Source: Catellatospora tritici (lineage in GTDB: Bacteria > Actinomycetota > Actinomycetes > Mycobacteriales > Micromonosporaceae). Taken from it: a DNA stretch of 64,000 nucleotides. Every line of letters starts with the position of its first letter. Within the stretch, counting starts at the first letter, position 1. Where the stretch lies: the NCBI RefSeq assembly GCF_019083965.1, contig NZ_JAHRCY010000001.1:310001-374000 (forward strand). The letters run 5' to 3'. A model generated the notes under the pieces. It was not told the origin of the DNA and made no database searches. It saw only the letters and a program-made list of their open reading frames with translations. Position numbers and translations under genes: made by a program. Shown in pieces: positions 35,751-43,832 of the stretch.

Positions 35751-35800
35751 GACCGGAGGCAGCGATCTTCGCCGCGAGATCGCTGCCTCCGGTCATTTTG
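35751..35800 (+). terminator. Intrinsic terminator after the acylase gene
   Basis: A perfect 18-bp stem (35751-35768 with 35777-35794), 8-nt loop, followed by ATTTTG; 14 nt past the stop codon. Confidence 0.85.
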
Positions 35801-35840
35801 TGGTCTGACAGCCGGGGTAATGACCGAAGACGGTGATCTT

Positions 35841-35884
35841 GCAGCGAAGAGCGGCAGCGGCCGCAGCGAAGAGCGGCAGCGGCC
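35841..35884. repeat. Perfect 22-bp direct duplication
   Basis: Two adjacent identical 22-bp units (35841-35862, 35863-35884) with core GCAGCGAAGAGCGGCAG, just past the stop of the minus-strand ABC ATPase gene. No other content is seen in this gap besides the terminator. Confidence 0.85.
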
Positions 35885-35900
35885 GCCGTGGGTGGGCGGG

Positions 35901-36563
35901 TCAGCGGGCTGGGGCGGTGGCGTAGCCGTCGACGAGGTGGAGTTCGTCGTCGCAGGCGGCGGCCGCCTGGGGGTCGTGGGTGGCGAAGACGACCGCGGCG
36001 CCCCGGTCCGCCTCGGCCCGCAGCAGGTTCAGCACCAGCTGACGGTTGGCGGCGTCGAGTTCGCTGGTCACCTCGTCGGCCAGCAGCACCGCGCCGCGCA
36101 GGGCCAGCCCCCGCGCGATCGCCGTACGCTGCTGCTGCCCGCCGGACAGCTCCTCGACCAGCTGCTCCGCCTGGCCCGAGAGCCCGACGCGCTCCAGCGC
36201 CTCGACGGTCGCCCGCCGGGCGTCCGCCGCGCGCATGCCGGAAGAGATCAGCGCGACCTGGATGTTCTCCTCGGCCGTCAGCGTCGGCGCGAGGCCGTTG
36301 TGCTGCGGCATCAGTACGATCCCGGCCGCCACCGCCTGGTCGCGGTCGCCCAGCGGTCCGCCGTCGAGCGTGACCCGGCCCTCGGCGGGCTGGAGCAGCC
36401 CGGCCAGCGCCCACAGCAGCGTGGTCTTGCCCGCCCCGGACGCGCCGGTGACGGCGAGGATCCGGCCGGGCGTCGCGGCGGCGCTGACCTCGCGCAGCAC
36501 CGCGTACTCGCGGTCACGGCCGTAGGTGACGGTGATCCGGTCGGCGAGCAGGGCACGGCTCAT
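35901..36563 (-). CDS. ABC transporter ATP-binding protein (LolD/MacB type)
   Basis: The product has 220 residues: a compact nucleotide-binding domain with Walker A GASGAGKT, signature LSGGQQQRTAIA, Walker B VLLADEVTSELD and the His loop FATHDPQ. Short ATPases of this type work with FtsX/MacB-like permeases. ATG at 36561-36563 overlaps the stop of the preceding ATPase gene (TGATG). It is third in a permease-ATPase-ATPase operon, so the 1053-residue permease probably uses a heterodimer of the two ATPases. Confidence 0.92.
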   Translation of the reverse strand: MSRALLADRITVTYGRDREYAVLREVSAAATPGRILAVTGASGAGKTTLLWALAGLLQPAEGRVTLDGGPLGDRDQAVAAGIVLMPQHNGLAPTLTAEENIQVALISSGMRAADARRATVEALERVGLSGQAEQLVEELSGGQQQRTAIARGLALRGAVLLADEVTSELDAANRQLVLNLLRAEADRGAAVVFATHDPQAAAACDDELHLVDGYATAPAR

Positions 36564-37486
36564 CAGGCCACCTCGCGGGCGTAGTTGGGCGACTGCGCGT
36601 GGAGCGGCTGCGCGTGGCGCGGGTGGTCGTCGGCGTGGTCGAACTCCGGGCGCGCGGTGGCGGCGGACAGCAGCACGGTGCCGTCGGGGCGCGGATGCAC
36701 CCGGACTCGGGTGCCGGGGGGCAGCAGGGCGAGCACATCCGGCGGCAGGTGGACGGCGCCGTCGCGGCCGACGACCGCGAACTCCTCGCCCTGGCTGCCC
36801 TCGCCGCCGACCCGGCCGTCGCGGATGGTGACCTGGCGCGTCATTCCGGCGGCCACGGCCGGGTCGTGGGTGACCACGACGACGGTGGTGCCGCTGCGGC
36901 GTACCCCCTCCAGTGCCGCGATGACCTCGTCACGGGCGCGGGAGTCGAGCTGGCTGGTCGGCTCGTCGGCGAGCAGGATGCCGGGCTTGTGCGCCAGCGC
37001 GACGGCCAACGCGAGCCGCTGCCGCTCGCCGGGGGTCAGCTCGGAGGGGCGCTGACGCAACCGCCCGCGTACGCCGAGCAGGCCGACCAGGGCCAGCACG
37101 TCGCGCGGGGCGGGCAGGTCGGTGACGCCGTGGCTGCGGGCAGCCCGCTGGGCGAAGCGCACGTTCTGCTCGGAGGTCAGGTACGGCAGCAGGTTGCGCT
37201 CGGCCCCCTGCAGCACCACGCCGACCTCGGTGGCCCGCATCCGGGCCAGCTCCGCCTCGGTGGCCTTGGCCAGGTCGGTGTCGCCGACCCCGGCCCGCCC
37301 GGCCGCGGGCCGGATCAGGCCCGCGAGCAGCGACAGCAGCGTGGACTTGCCGGAGCCGGACGGGCCCAGCAGCGCCACTGACTCGCCGGGCGCGATGTCC
37401 AGGTCGACCCCACCGAGGGCGACTACGTCGTATCCCTCCAGCCGGTAGATGTAGACCAGGCCGCGACAGCTGACGGTGCCGTTCAC
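36563..37486 (-). CDS. ABC transporter ATP-binding protein with C-terminal extension
   Basis: The product has 307 residues. The nucleotide-binding domain has Walker A GPSGSGKS, signature LTPGERQRLALA (unusual TPGE for SGGQ), Walker B ILLADEPTSQLD and VVTHDP. An ~85-residue extension (LPPDVLALLPPGTRVRVHPRPDG) follows, seen in actinobacterial FtsX-type systems. GTG at 37484-37486 has GGAGG upstream and overlaps the permease stop (GTGA). It forms an operon with the permease and the second ATPase. Confidence 0.92.
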   Translation of the reverse strand: MNGTVSCRGLVYIYRLEGYDVVALGGVDLDIAPGESVALLGPSGSGKSTLLSLLAGLIRPAAGRAGVGDTDLAKATEAELARMRATEVGVVLQGAERNLLPYLTSEQNVRFAQRAARSHGVTDLPAPRDVLALVGLLGVRGRLRQRPSELTPGERQRLALAVALAHKPGILLADEPTSQLDSRARDEVIAALEGVRRSGTTVVVVTHDPAVAAGMTRQVTIRDGRVGGEGSQGEEFAVVGRDGAVHLPPDVLALLPPGTRVRVHPRPDGTVLLSAATARPEFDHADDHPRHAQPLHAQSPNYAREVA

Positions 37487-40400
37487 CGGCCGCCTCCTCG
37501 GATGAGCTCGGGGGTTGCCCGCTTGACCAGGCGGCCGCCGCGCAGCACCGCGACGACCAGCACCAGCACACCACCGGCCAGCGCCAGCGGGAGCGCGTCC
37601 AGGGCCAGGTGCGGCACCAGCGTGCCGAGCACGTCCTGCGCGAGGCCGGGTGTGCCGGTGACGCCGACGGTGACCAGGGGGATGCCGGGCAGCATCAGCG
37701 CCGCGGCGGCGATCCCGACCGCGGCCCCGACGACCAGCGGCAGGCCGAGCATGGCCAGCCGTTCCCGGCGCAGGCCCTTGCGCAGGGTCGCCGGGCGCAC
37801 GCCGGTGACGCGCAGCGCGGCCAGTTCGGTGCGCCGCTCGCGGTTGCCCAGGCGGGTGCTCAGCGCCAGCACGCCCAGCGCCAGCAGCGCCGCCGCGATG
37901 CCCGCGAGCAGGTACAACCGCAGTCCGAGCGCCGGGGCGCGGCGGCCGAGCCGATCCAGTTCGTCGGGGACGGTCTCGGCGCGCAGCACCCGTACGCCGG
38001 AGTTGGCGAGCTTGGTGGCCAGGTCGGCCGGGGCGTCCTTGGCCGCCCACACCTCGTACCGCAGGTCGGTGGCGTCGGCCAGGCCCTGCGTCACGGAGGC
38101 GGCACGGACGGCGAGGTCCAGGTCGAACAGCAGGCCGTGGTCACCGGCGCGGGGCAGCACGGCCGCCTTCTCCAGCACGGTGAAGGCCTGCGGCGCCTCG
38201 GCGAAGCCGGGCAGGTCGAACGCGGTCGGGTCGTCGCTGCTCGGGGCGGCCCCGGCCAGCACCGCGGGCAGCGCGGCGGGCGTGTCCAGGTACGAGACGA
38301 GCACGTCGCCCTGGTCGGTGGAGTCGACGGTGACCTTCAGCTGCTCCCCGGCGGTGACGCGCACCTTTGCGTTGGGGGTGCGGTCGACCAGGAAGTGCCA
38401 CGCGGAGGCGTCGGTCATGCGTACCGGGACGTCCTTGCCGCCGGAGCGGATCTCGTGCACCGTCAGCCCGGCCCGCACGGGTTCGGCCGATCCGGCCACC
38501 CGGCCGACGGCCAGGCCGACCAGGCGGCAGCCACCGTCCGCGCAGCCCGTGGCGTTGGCCGTGTAGTCGTGCACGCCCTGCTGGAGCTTGGCCAGCCAGA
38601 CCACGGTCGGCGGCTCGCCCGGCGCGGACAGCACCACGCCGACCCGCACCCCGCCCACAGCGGAGGCATCCGTCTCGGTGCCGGTCTCGGAGCCGGTCTC
38701 GGTGCCGGTTCCGGTTTCGGTGGTCGTCGGCTCGGGCAGCACCGCGCCCAGGCGCAGCGTGATCGCGCTGCCGACGGCGGCGGGCGCACCGGCCTGGCCA
38801 CGCAGCGCCCCGGCCAGTGTCGACAGCGCGGTCTCGTCATGGTCGCGCCAGATCGCCACGGCGGGCAGCTTCTGCGACTGCACGCCGATCAGCTCGACGC
38901 GCTGGTTGTTGTAGAGCTCGTCGGCGCGCACCACGGCCATCGAACGGCCGGTCGGGTCGGCCTGGGCCAGCGCGTCGACCAGCGCCTGTGGGTGGTCGGC
39001 GACGACGGCGTACACGGTCGGGGCACCGACGGCGTCGTCGGCGCGCTCGGCGCGGGCATCGGCGGCGACGTCCCAGGCGGTGGCGGAGAAGGCGAGCAGG
39101 GCCACGGCCGCGGTCAGCACCGCGACGGTACGACCAGCGCCGGGCCGCCGCGACAGCTGCGCCGAGGCGAGCAGCACCGGCACGGCTCCCCGGCGTCGGG
39201 CCAGGCTGAGCCGCATCTTCGCCCACAGCGCGAGCAGCCGCCCGGCGAACAGTCCGGCCACGACGGCCAGCGCCGCCGGGGCGAGCAGCGCCAGCGGCGC
39301 GGCCCGGTCCTGCAGCGCCGCCGCCAGCGAGGCGACGGCCAGCGCCACCACGACGCCTTCGAGCGCGCCCGCGCGCCAGCCGCGCCGCTCGGGGACCCGT
39401 CGCAGCAGGCCGAGCACCGGGCGGCGCAGGGTGGCCCGAGCCGCCAGCCAGGCGGCGCAGCAGGCCAGCAGCAGGCCGACCGCGGCGGCGGCGAAGACCG
39501 GCCAGCGCGGTTCGACGTGCACGCCGTCGGCGAGCACGGTCCGGGCGGCGAGCTCGACCGCGCCCAGCCCGGCGGCGAGGCCGAGCGGGGCGCCGAGCAC
39601 GATCAGCAGCAGCGTCTCGCCGAGGCCGAACCGTACGGTGCCGCCGCTGCCGTAGCCGCGCAGTCGGGCCAGCGCCAGCTCCGGCCCGCGCTCCTCGGTC
39701 AGCGCCGCGACCAGCAGCAGCAGCACCACGAACGCGAGCAGCAGCAGCGGAACCGCGATGATCGGGATGGTCCGCGCCAGCGCGTCCTGGTCCTTGGCGG
39801 CGTCGTCGACGATCGCCAGCAGCGCGGTCTGCACCTGCAGCTCACCGGCATTGAGCGCGAGGCCCAGCGAGCCGAGCTCGGTGCGCAGCGCGTTCACGTC
39901 GTCCAGGCGCACCTGGCCGGCCCGCAGCGGGTACGTCAGCGACAGCGCCACCGGCACCGCGTCGGACAGCCGTACGTCGTCCTCGGCGCCGGTGAACACG
40001 GCGTCCAGCCGGGGCGCGCCGTCCCCACCGGACTGGGCGTACGCGAAGTAGCCGTTGTTGCCCCAGTACGGGTCGTCCGGCGCCAAAGGCGTGTACAGCC
40101 CGACGACCTCGAACTGGCGGGACACGCCCGCCTGCGCGGACTTCACCGTGATCTTGTCGCCGACCTCGACTCCGGCGTCAGCGGCCGAGCGGGTGCTGAG
40201 CACGATCTGCTCGGCGTCGATCGCGCAGGCGCCCTCGACCTTGAGGTGGGCACAGGCGCCCTGGCGCCAGGCCAGCCGGGCGGCGAACCGGCCGCCACCG
40301 GCGGTGAGCGAGGTGTCGGTGCTGACCGCGCCGACCGGCTTGTCCAGCACGGCGGACAGGTGCGGGGCGCGGGCCAGCGCGGCGCTGATCACCGTCTGCG

Positions 40401-40644
40401 CGTCGCCGACCGGCTCGTGCGCGGCGGGCGCGGTCTCCGCGCTGCCGTCAGCGACGACGGTCACCGCCGCCGCCGTGGCCGGGGCGGCGCTGAGCGCGTC
40501 GGTGAGCACCGACTGCTGGGCCGCCCGCCCGTACGCCGGGGCGAGCACCGCCGCGGCGGTGGCGAACGCGGACAGCGTCAGCACCACCAGCGAGCGCCCG
40601 GAGCGGTGCCGGATGCCCCGCAGCATGACGGTCCAACCGGTCAC
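37483..40644 (-). CDS. FtsX-like (MacB-type) ABC permease, large
   Basis: The product has 1053 residues. The N-terminal membrane helix (SLVVLTLSAFATAAAVLAP) is followed by a large external domain, a bundle of helices near residues 290-460, a second external domain near 540-850, and a final bundle with the FtsX motif TRLGNRERRTELAALRVTGVRP. This is a double FtsX unit on one chain. The second external domain contains a Thr-Glu-Gly low-complexity stretch encoded around 38676-38735. GTG at 40642-40644 has AGGAGG 5 nt upstream. It is the first gene of the operon with two ATPases; such systems act in lipoprotein or peptide extrusion, or in cell-wall control. The substrate is unknown. Confidence 0.9.
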   Translation of the reverse strand: MTGWTVMLRGIRHRSGRSLVVLTLSAFATAAAVLAPAYGRAAQQSVLTDALSAAPATAAAVTVVADGSAETAPAAHEPVGDAQTVISAALARAPHLSAVLDKPVGAVSTDTSLTAGGGRFAARLAWRQGACAHLKVEGACAIDAEQIVLSTRSAADAGVEVGDKITVKSAQAGVSRQFEVVGLYTPLAPDDPYWGNNGYFAYAQSGGDGAPRLDAVFTGAEDDVRLSDAVPVALSLTYPLRAGQVRLDDVNALRTELGSLGLALNAGELQVQTALLAIVDDAAKDQDALARTIPIIAVPLLLLAFVVLLLLVAALTEERGPELALARLRGYGSGGTVRFGLGETLLLIVLGAPLGLAAGLGAVELAARTVLADGVHVEPRWPVFAAAAVGLLLACCAAWLAARATLRRPVLGLLRRVPERRGWRAGALEGVVVALAVASLAAALQDRAAPLALLAPAALAVVAGLFAGRLLALWAKMRLSLARRRGAVPVLLASAQLSRRPGAGRTVAVLTAAVALLAFSATAWDVAADARAERADDAVGAPTVYAVVADHPQALVDALAQADPTGRSMAVVRADELYNNQRVELIGVQSQKLPAVAIWRDHDETALSTLAGALRGQAGAPAAVGSAITLRLGAVLPEPTTTETGTGTETGSETGTETDASAVGGVRVGVVLSAPGEPPTVVWLAKLQQGVHDYTANATGCADGGCRLVGLAVGRVAGSAEPVRAGLTVHEIRSGGKDVPVRMTDASAWHFLVDRTPNAKVRVTAGEQLKVTVDSTDQGDVLVSYLDTPAALPAVLAGAAPSSDDPTAFDLPGFAEAPQAFTVLEKAAVLPRAGDHGLLFDLDLAVRAASVTQGLADATDLRYEVWAAKDAPADLATKLANSGVRVLRAETVPDELDRLGRRAPALGLRLYLLAGIAAALLALGVLALSTRLGNRERRTELAALRVTGVRPATLRKGLRRERLAMLGLPLVVGAAVGIAAAALMLPGIPLVTVGVTGTPGLAQDVLGTLVPHLALDALPLALAGGVLVLVVAVLRGGRLVKRATPELIRGGGR

Positions 40645-40681
40645 CGACGCCTCCTGTCAAAGCCCTTACGTGCCCCGACAC

Positions 40682-40697
40682 CTTAGCGATTGGTCAG
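40682..40697. promoter_or_regulatory. Weak match to the 16-bp palindrome (site E)
   Basis: CTTAGCGATTGGTCAG matches the ideal palindrome at 12 of 16 positions and lies 38 bp upstream of the FtsX-type permease start. The left half is good, the right half poor. It may be chance. Confidence 0.3.
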
Positions 40698-40751
40698 CGC
40701 CTCTTGAAAGGCGCTTCACCTTGTCACTCGGCGTTCGCCTGCGCGAACGCG

Positions 40752-40842
40752 GCGTGCTCGCCTCAAGGCGGCGTCTTCCCTCGTCGCTGCCGAGCCTTCG
40801 GCTCGGTCACGCTCCTCAGTCCAGACGCCGCCGCGAGCACGC
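40752..40842 (-). terminator. Large branched hairpin downstream of meaB
   Basis: Two consecutive 10-bp helices (40752-40761 with 40833-40842; 40767-40776 with 40823-40832) are separated by a 5-nt bulge, and an inner stem-loop CCGAGC-CTTCG-GCTCGG lies at 40790-40806. It sits 20 nt past the meaB stop and fills most of the gap to the permease gene. Confidence 0.6.
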
Positions 40843-40862
40843 GAAGACCCTCGGCGGGTCGG

Positions 40863-41819
40863 TTACACCAATTCGTCGAGGAGCTTCTCGGCGGCGGCGT
40901 AGGGGTCGAGGGAACCGGCCACGACGTGGTCGGCGAGGTCGGCGAGGCTGGTGCCGGGCAGGTCGGCGAAGCGGGCACGCAGTTTGCCCAGGGCCAGGGC
41001 CTCGATCTCGGCGGCGGCGCGGGCTCGGCGCCGTACCGTCAACTGGCCGGACTCGGCCAGCCAGGCCCGGTGCTCCTCGACCGTGGCGACGATGTCCTCG
41101 ATGCCCTCGGCCTTGGCCGCGACCGCCTTGACCACTCGGGGCCGCCAGGTGCCCGGCCCCCGGTCGGGGCCGCCCAGCGCGATCATGCCCTGGATGTCGC
41201 GGTAGGTCGCGTCGGCGCCGTCGCGGTCGGCCTTGTTGATGACGAAGACGTCGGCGATCTCCAGGATGCCCGCCTTGACCGCCTGGATCGCGTCGCCCAT
41301 GCCCGGGGCGAGCAGCACCAGCGTGGTGTCGGCGAGGCTGGCGATCTCCACCTCGGCCTGGCCCACGCCGACGGTCTCCACCAGCACCACGTCGCAGCCG
41401 ACCCCGGCCAGCACCCGCACCGCCGCCGGGGTGGCGGCGGCCAGGCCGCCGAGGTGCCCCCGGCTGGACATGGACCGGATGTATACGCCCGGGTCGGTGG
41501 CGTGGTCCTGCATCCGCACCCGGTCACCGAGGATCGCGCCCCCGGTGTACGGACTCGACGGGTCGACCGCGAGCACGCCGACCCGCTTACCCGCCGCCCG
41601 CAGCGAGCGGACCAGTTCGTTGGTGGTGGTCGACTTGCCCACGCCGGGCGAACCGGTGAGGCCGACGACCATCGCCGCCCCGGCGGACGGGGCCAGCGCG
41701 GCGGCGATCTCGGGCAGGTGCCGCGAGCCGTTCTCGACGAGGGTGATCAGACGCGCGACGGCCCGGGCCTCCCCGGCCCGGGCACGTTCGAGCAGCTCAG
41801 GGATCGAGCTGAGATTCAC
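40863..41819 (-). CDS. meaB: MeaB/ArgK-family GTPase, chaperone of B12-dependent acyl-CoA mutases
   Basis: The product has 318 residues with the G-protein elements in order: P-loop [38 protein letters not shown] and the base-recognition NKAD. This is the MeaB family that gates cobalamin loading and protects methylmalonyl-, ethylmalonyl- and isobutyryl-CoA mutases from inactivation. GTG at 41817-41819 overlaps the thiolase stop (GTGA), so it is cotranscribed with thiolase. Its clients are probably IcmA and Ecm, both partly encoded in this window. Confidence 0.94.
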   Translation of the reverse strand: MNLSSIPELLERARAGEARAVARLITLVENGSRHLPEIAAALAPSAGAAMVVGLTGSPGVGKSTTTNELVRSLRAAGKRVGVLAVDPSSPYTGGAILGDRVRMQDHATDPGVYIRSMSSRGHLGGLAAATPAAVRVLAGVGCDVVLVETVGVGQAEVEIASLADTTLVLLAPGMGDAIQAVKAGILEIADVFVINKADRDGADATYRDIQGMIALGGPDRGPGTWRPRVVKAVAAKAEGIEDIVATVEEHRAWLAESGQLTVRRRARAAAEIEALALGKLRARFADLPGTSLADLADHVVAGSLDPYAAAEKLLDELV

Positions 41820-42997
41820 GCAGCCACCTTGAGGATCAGCGCGTCGCCCTGCCCGCCGCCGCCGCACAGCGCGGCCGCGCCGACGCCGCCGCCGCGGCGC
41901 TTGAGCTCCAGCGCCAGGGTCAGCGCGAGCCGGGCGCCGGACATGCCGATCGGGTGGCCCAGCGCGATGGCACCGCCGTTGACGTTGACGATGTCGGAGG
42001 TGATGCCCAGCTCACGCATGGACTGGATGCCGACGGCCGCGAACGCCTCGTTGATCTCGACCAGGTCCAGGTCGGCCTCGGTCAGGCCCTCCTTGGCCAG
42101 CGCGTGCTTGATCGCGTTGGCGGGCTGGGCGTGCAGCGAGTTGTCCGGGCCGGCCACGTTGCCGTGCGCGCCGATCTCGGCCAGCCAGGTCAGGCCCAGC
42201 TCCTGCGCCTTGGCCTTGCTCATGACCACGACCGCGGCGGCGCCGTCGGAGATGGGCGAGGAGGACCCGGCGGTGATGGTGCCGTCCTTGGCGAAGGCCG
42301 GGCGCAGCTTGCCCAGCGTCTCCGGAGTGGTGTCGGGGCGCACGCCCTCGTCCTCGCTGATCACGATCGGGTCGCCCTTGCGGGCGGGGATGGTGACCGG
42401 CGCGATCTCCTCGGCGAAGTGGCCGTTCTTCTGCGCGGCGGCGGCGCGCTGGTGCGAGGTCGCGGCGAACGCGTCCTGCTCCTCGCGGCTGATCTCGTAG
42501 CGCTTGTTGTGGTGCTCGGTCGACTCGCCCATGGCGATCTGGTCGTACGCGTCGGTGAGGCCGTCCAGGGCCATGTGGTCCTTGATCACGACATCGCCGT
42601 ACTTGTAGCCGTTGCGCTGGCCGATGAGCAGGTGCGGGGCGTTGGTCATCGACTCCATGCCGCCCGCGACCACGATGTCGAACTCGCCCGCGCGGATGAG
42701 CTGGTCGGCCAGCGCGATCGCGTCGAGGCCGGACAGGCAGACCTTGTTGACGGTGAGCGCGGGAACGTTCATGGGGATGCCGGCGCCGACGGCGGCCTGG
42801 CGGGCGGTGATCTGGCCGCCACCAGCCTGCAGCACCTGGCCCATGATCACGTACTGGACCTGCTCGGGGGCGACCCCGGCGCGCTCCAGCGCGGCCTTGA
42901 TCGCGACGGCGCCGAGCTGCGTCGCGGAGAGGTCCTTGAGATTGCCCAGCAGGCGGCCCATCGGCGTACGCGCGCCGCTGACGATCACTGAAGTCAT
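41816..42997 (-). CDS. Acetyl-CoA C-acetyltransferase (thiolase)
   Basis: The product has 393 residues, the normal length. Catalytic residues are present: nucleophile Cys87 in [17 protein letters not shown] with the His, and the second Cys in [16 protein letters not shown] is also present. It condenses two acetyl-CoA to acetoacetyl-CoA (or the reverse), the entry step to butyryl-CoA and to the ethylmalonyl-CoA pathway. The ATG at 42995-42997 lies in a 66-bp divergent region with the epimerase gene that holds operator site C. It forms an operon with meaB. Confidence 0.95.
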   Translation of the reverse strand: MTSVIVSGARTPMGRLLGNLKDLSATQLGAVAIKAALERAGVAPEQVQYVIMGQVLQAGGGQITARQAAVGAGIPMNVPALTVNKVCLSGLDAIALADQLIRAGEFDIVVAGGMESMTNAPHLLIGQRNGYKYGDVVIKDHMALDGLTDAYDQIAMGESTEHHNKRYEISREEQDAFAATSHQRAAAAQKNGHFAEEIAPVTIPARKGDPIVISEDEGVRPDTTPETLGKLRPAFAKDGTITAGSSSPISDGAAAVVVMSKAKAQELGLTWLAEIGAHGNVAGPDNSLHAQPANAIKHALAKEGLTEADLDLVEINEAFAAVGIQSMRELGITSDIVNVNGGAIALGHPIGMSGARLALTLALELKRRGGGVGAAALCGGGGQGDALILKVAA

Positions 42998-43034
42998 GTG
43001 AACAGCCCTCCGAGTGGCCTGGATTACGTTCCGC

Positions 43035-43057
43035 CTTAACGATGGTTCGGTCAGACT
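43035..43057. promoter_or_regulatory. Putative operator (site C) with adjacent -10 box of mce
   Basis: CTTAACGATGGTTCGG (43035-43050) matches the ideal 16-bp palindrome at 13 positions. It ends one base before CAGACT (43052-43057), a -10-like box 6 nt before the ATG of the epimerase gene. A bound protein would cover the promoter, so repression is the natural reading. Confidence 0.6.
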
Positions 43058-43063
43058 AACCGC

Positions 43064-43543
43064 ATGACCGAACCAGCATCCCTGTCGACCTCGTCACAGA
43101 GTGTCAAATCGCTCTCCGTCGGGCTGCAGCGCATCGATCACGTCGGCATCGCGGTGCCGGACCTCGACGCCGCCATCGCCTTCTACGAAGGTACGTTCGG
43201 AATGACCTGCGCGCACGTGGAGACCAACGAGGAGCAGGGCGTACGCGAGGCGATGATGCAGGTCGCCCCCGGCGTGGAGGGCGGCGCCATCCAGCTGCTG
43301 GCCCCCCTGCGCCCCGACTCGGCGATCGGCAAGTTCCTCGACCGCAGCGGTCCGGGCATGCAGCAGCTCGCGTTCACCGTGGTCAACATCGACGCCACCT
43401 GCGCGGCGCTGCGCGAGCGCGGCATCCGGCTGCTCTACGAGGCCCCCCGCCGCGGCACCGCGAACTCCCGGATCAACTTCGTCCACCCCAAGGACGCCGG
43501 TGGTGTGCTCGTGGAACTGGTCCAGCCCGCCGCCGACCACTGA
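43064..43543 (+). CDS. mce: Methylmalonyl-CoA/ethylmalonyl-CoA epimerase
   Basis: The product has 159 residues. A VOC-superfamily fold starts with [21 protein letters not shown] (metal-ligand His) and continues with the central [18 protein letters not shown] and a C-terminal metal-ligand Glu in [10 protein letters not shown]. It epimerises the 2-position of methylmalonyl- or ethylmalonyl-CoA. An ~20-residue Ser/Thr-rich start precedes the core, so a later start cannot be excluded. The ATG has no ribosome site but sits 6 nt after a -10-like box. Divergent from thiolase and followed by the crotonyl-CoA carboxylase/reductase gene. Confidence 0.93.
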   Translation: MTEPASLSTSSQSVKSLSVGLQRIDHVGIAVPDLDAAIAFYEGTFGMTCAHVETNEEQGVREAMMQVAPGVEGGAIQLLAPLRPDSAIGKFLDRSGPGMQQLAFTVVNIDATCAALRERGIRLLYEAPRRGTANSRINFVHPKDAGGVLVELVQPAADH

Positions 43544-43547
43544 TCGG

Positions 43548-43563
43548 CTGAATCATCGTTAAG
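43548..43563. promoter_or_regulatory. Putative operator, 16-bp palindrome (site F)
   Basis: CTGAATCATCGTTAAG matches the ideal palindrome at 13 of 16 positions. It begins 5 bp after the mce stop and lies 270 bp upstream of the ccr start codon. Confidence 0.5.
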
Positions 43564-43832
43564 TCTCGCGTGGAGTTTTTCACAGACCGGTTCCGGCCCA
43601 AGCTACCGACGAGTAACGTCCCGCTCACCTGAGCCGCCATGTGTGTCGACCACATGGCGGCACCAGCAGGACCGCGTCCACGATGGGTCGCCGGTGGGGA
43701 GTCTTCGACGGTCCGCCGTCCAGGCGAAACCGTCGGACGAGCCGCTGGCGAAGCACTCAAATCCCGGAACCAGGCGCCTTTCCGCTCAGCTCCGCCGGGC
43801 GCCTGCGCTTCCCTCACCACGGAGGTGGCGCC
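43564..43832 (+). other. Long upstream region of the crotonyl-CoA carboxylase/reductase gene with strong hairpins
   Basis: This 269-bp stretch without a convincing gene holds a perfect 11-bp hairpin (43633-43643 with 43651-43661) and an 8-bp stem (43771-43778 with 43798-43805) ending 15 nt before the GGAGG of ccr. An ATG at 43639 opens a 71-codon frame that overlaps the ccr start in another frame. The context suggests a structured 5' leader, but it does not match a riboswitch class I know. Confidence 0.45.

Noticed and set aside
43660-43780. A cobalamin riboswitch before ccr
   Set aside because: Some words (CCGGTGGGGAGTC) recall the class, but the conserved core and the 3' box are not found in order.
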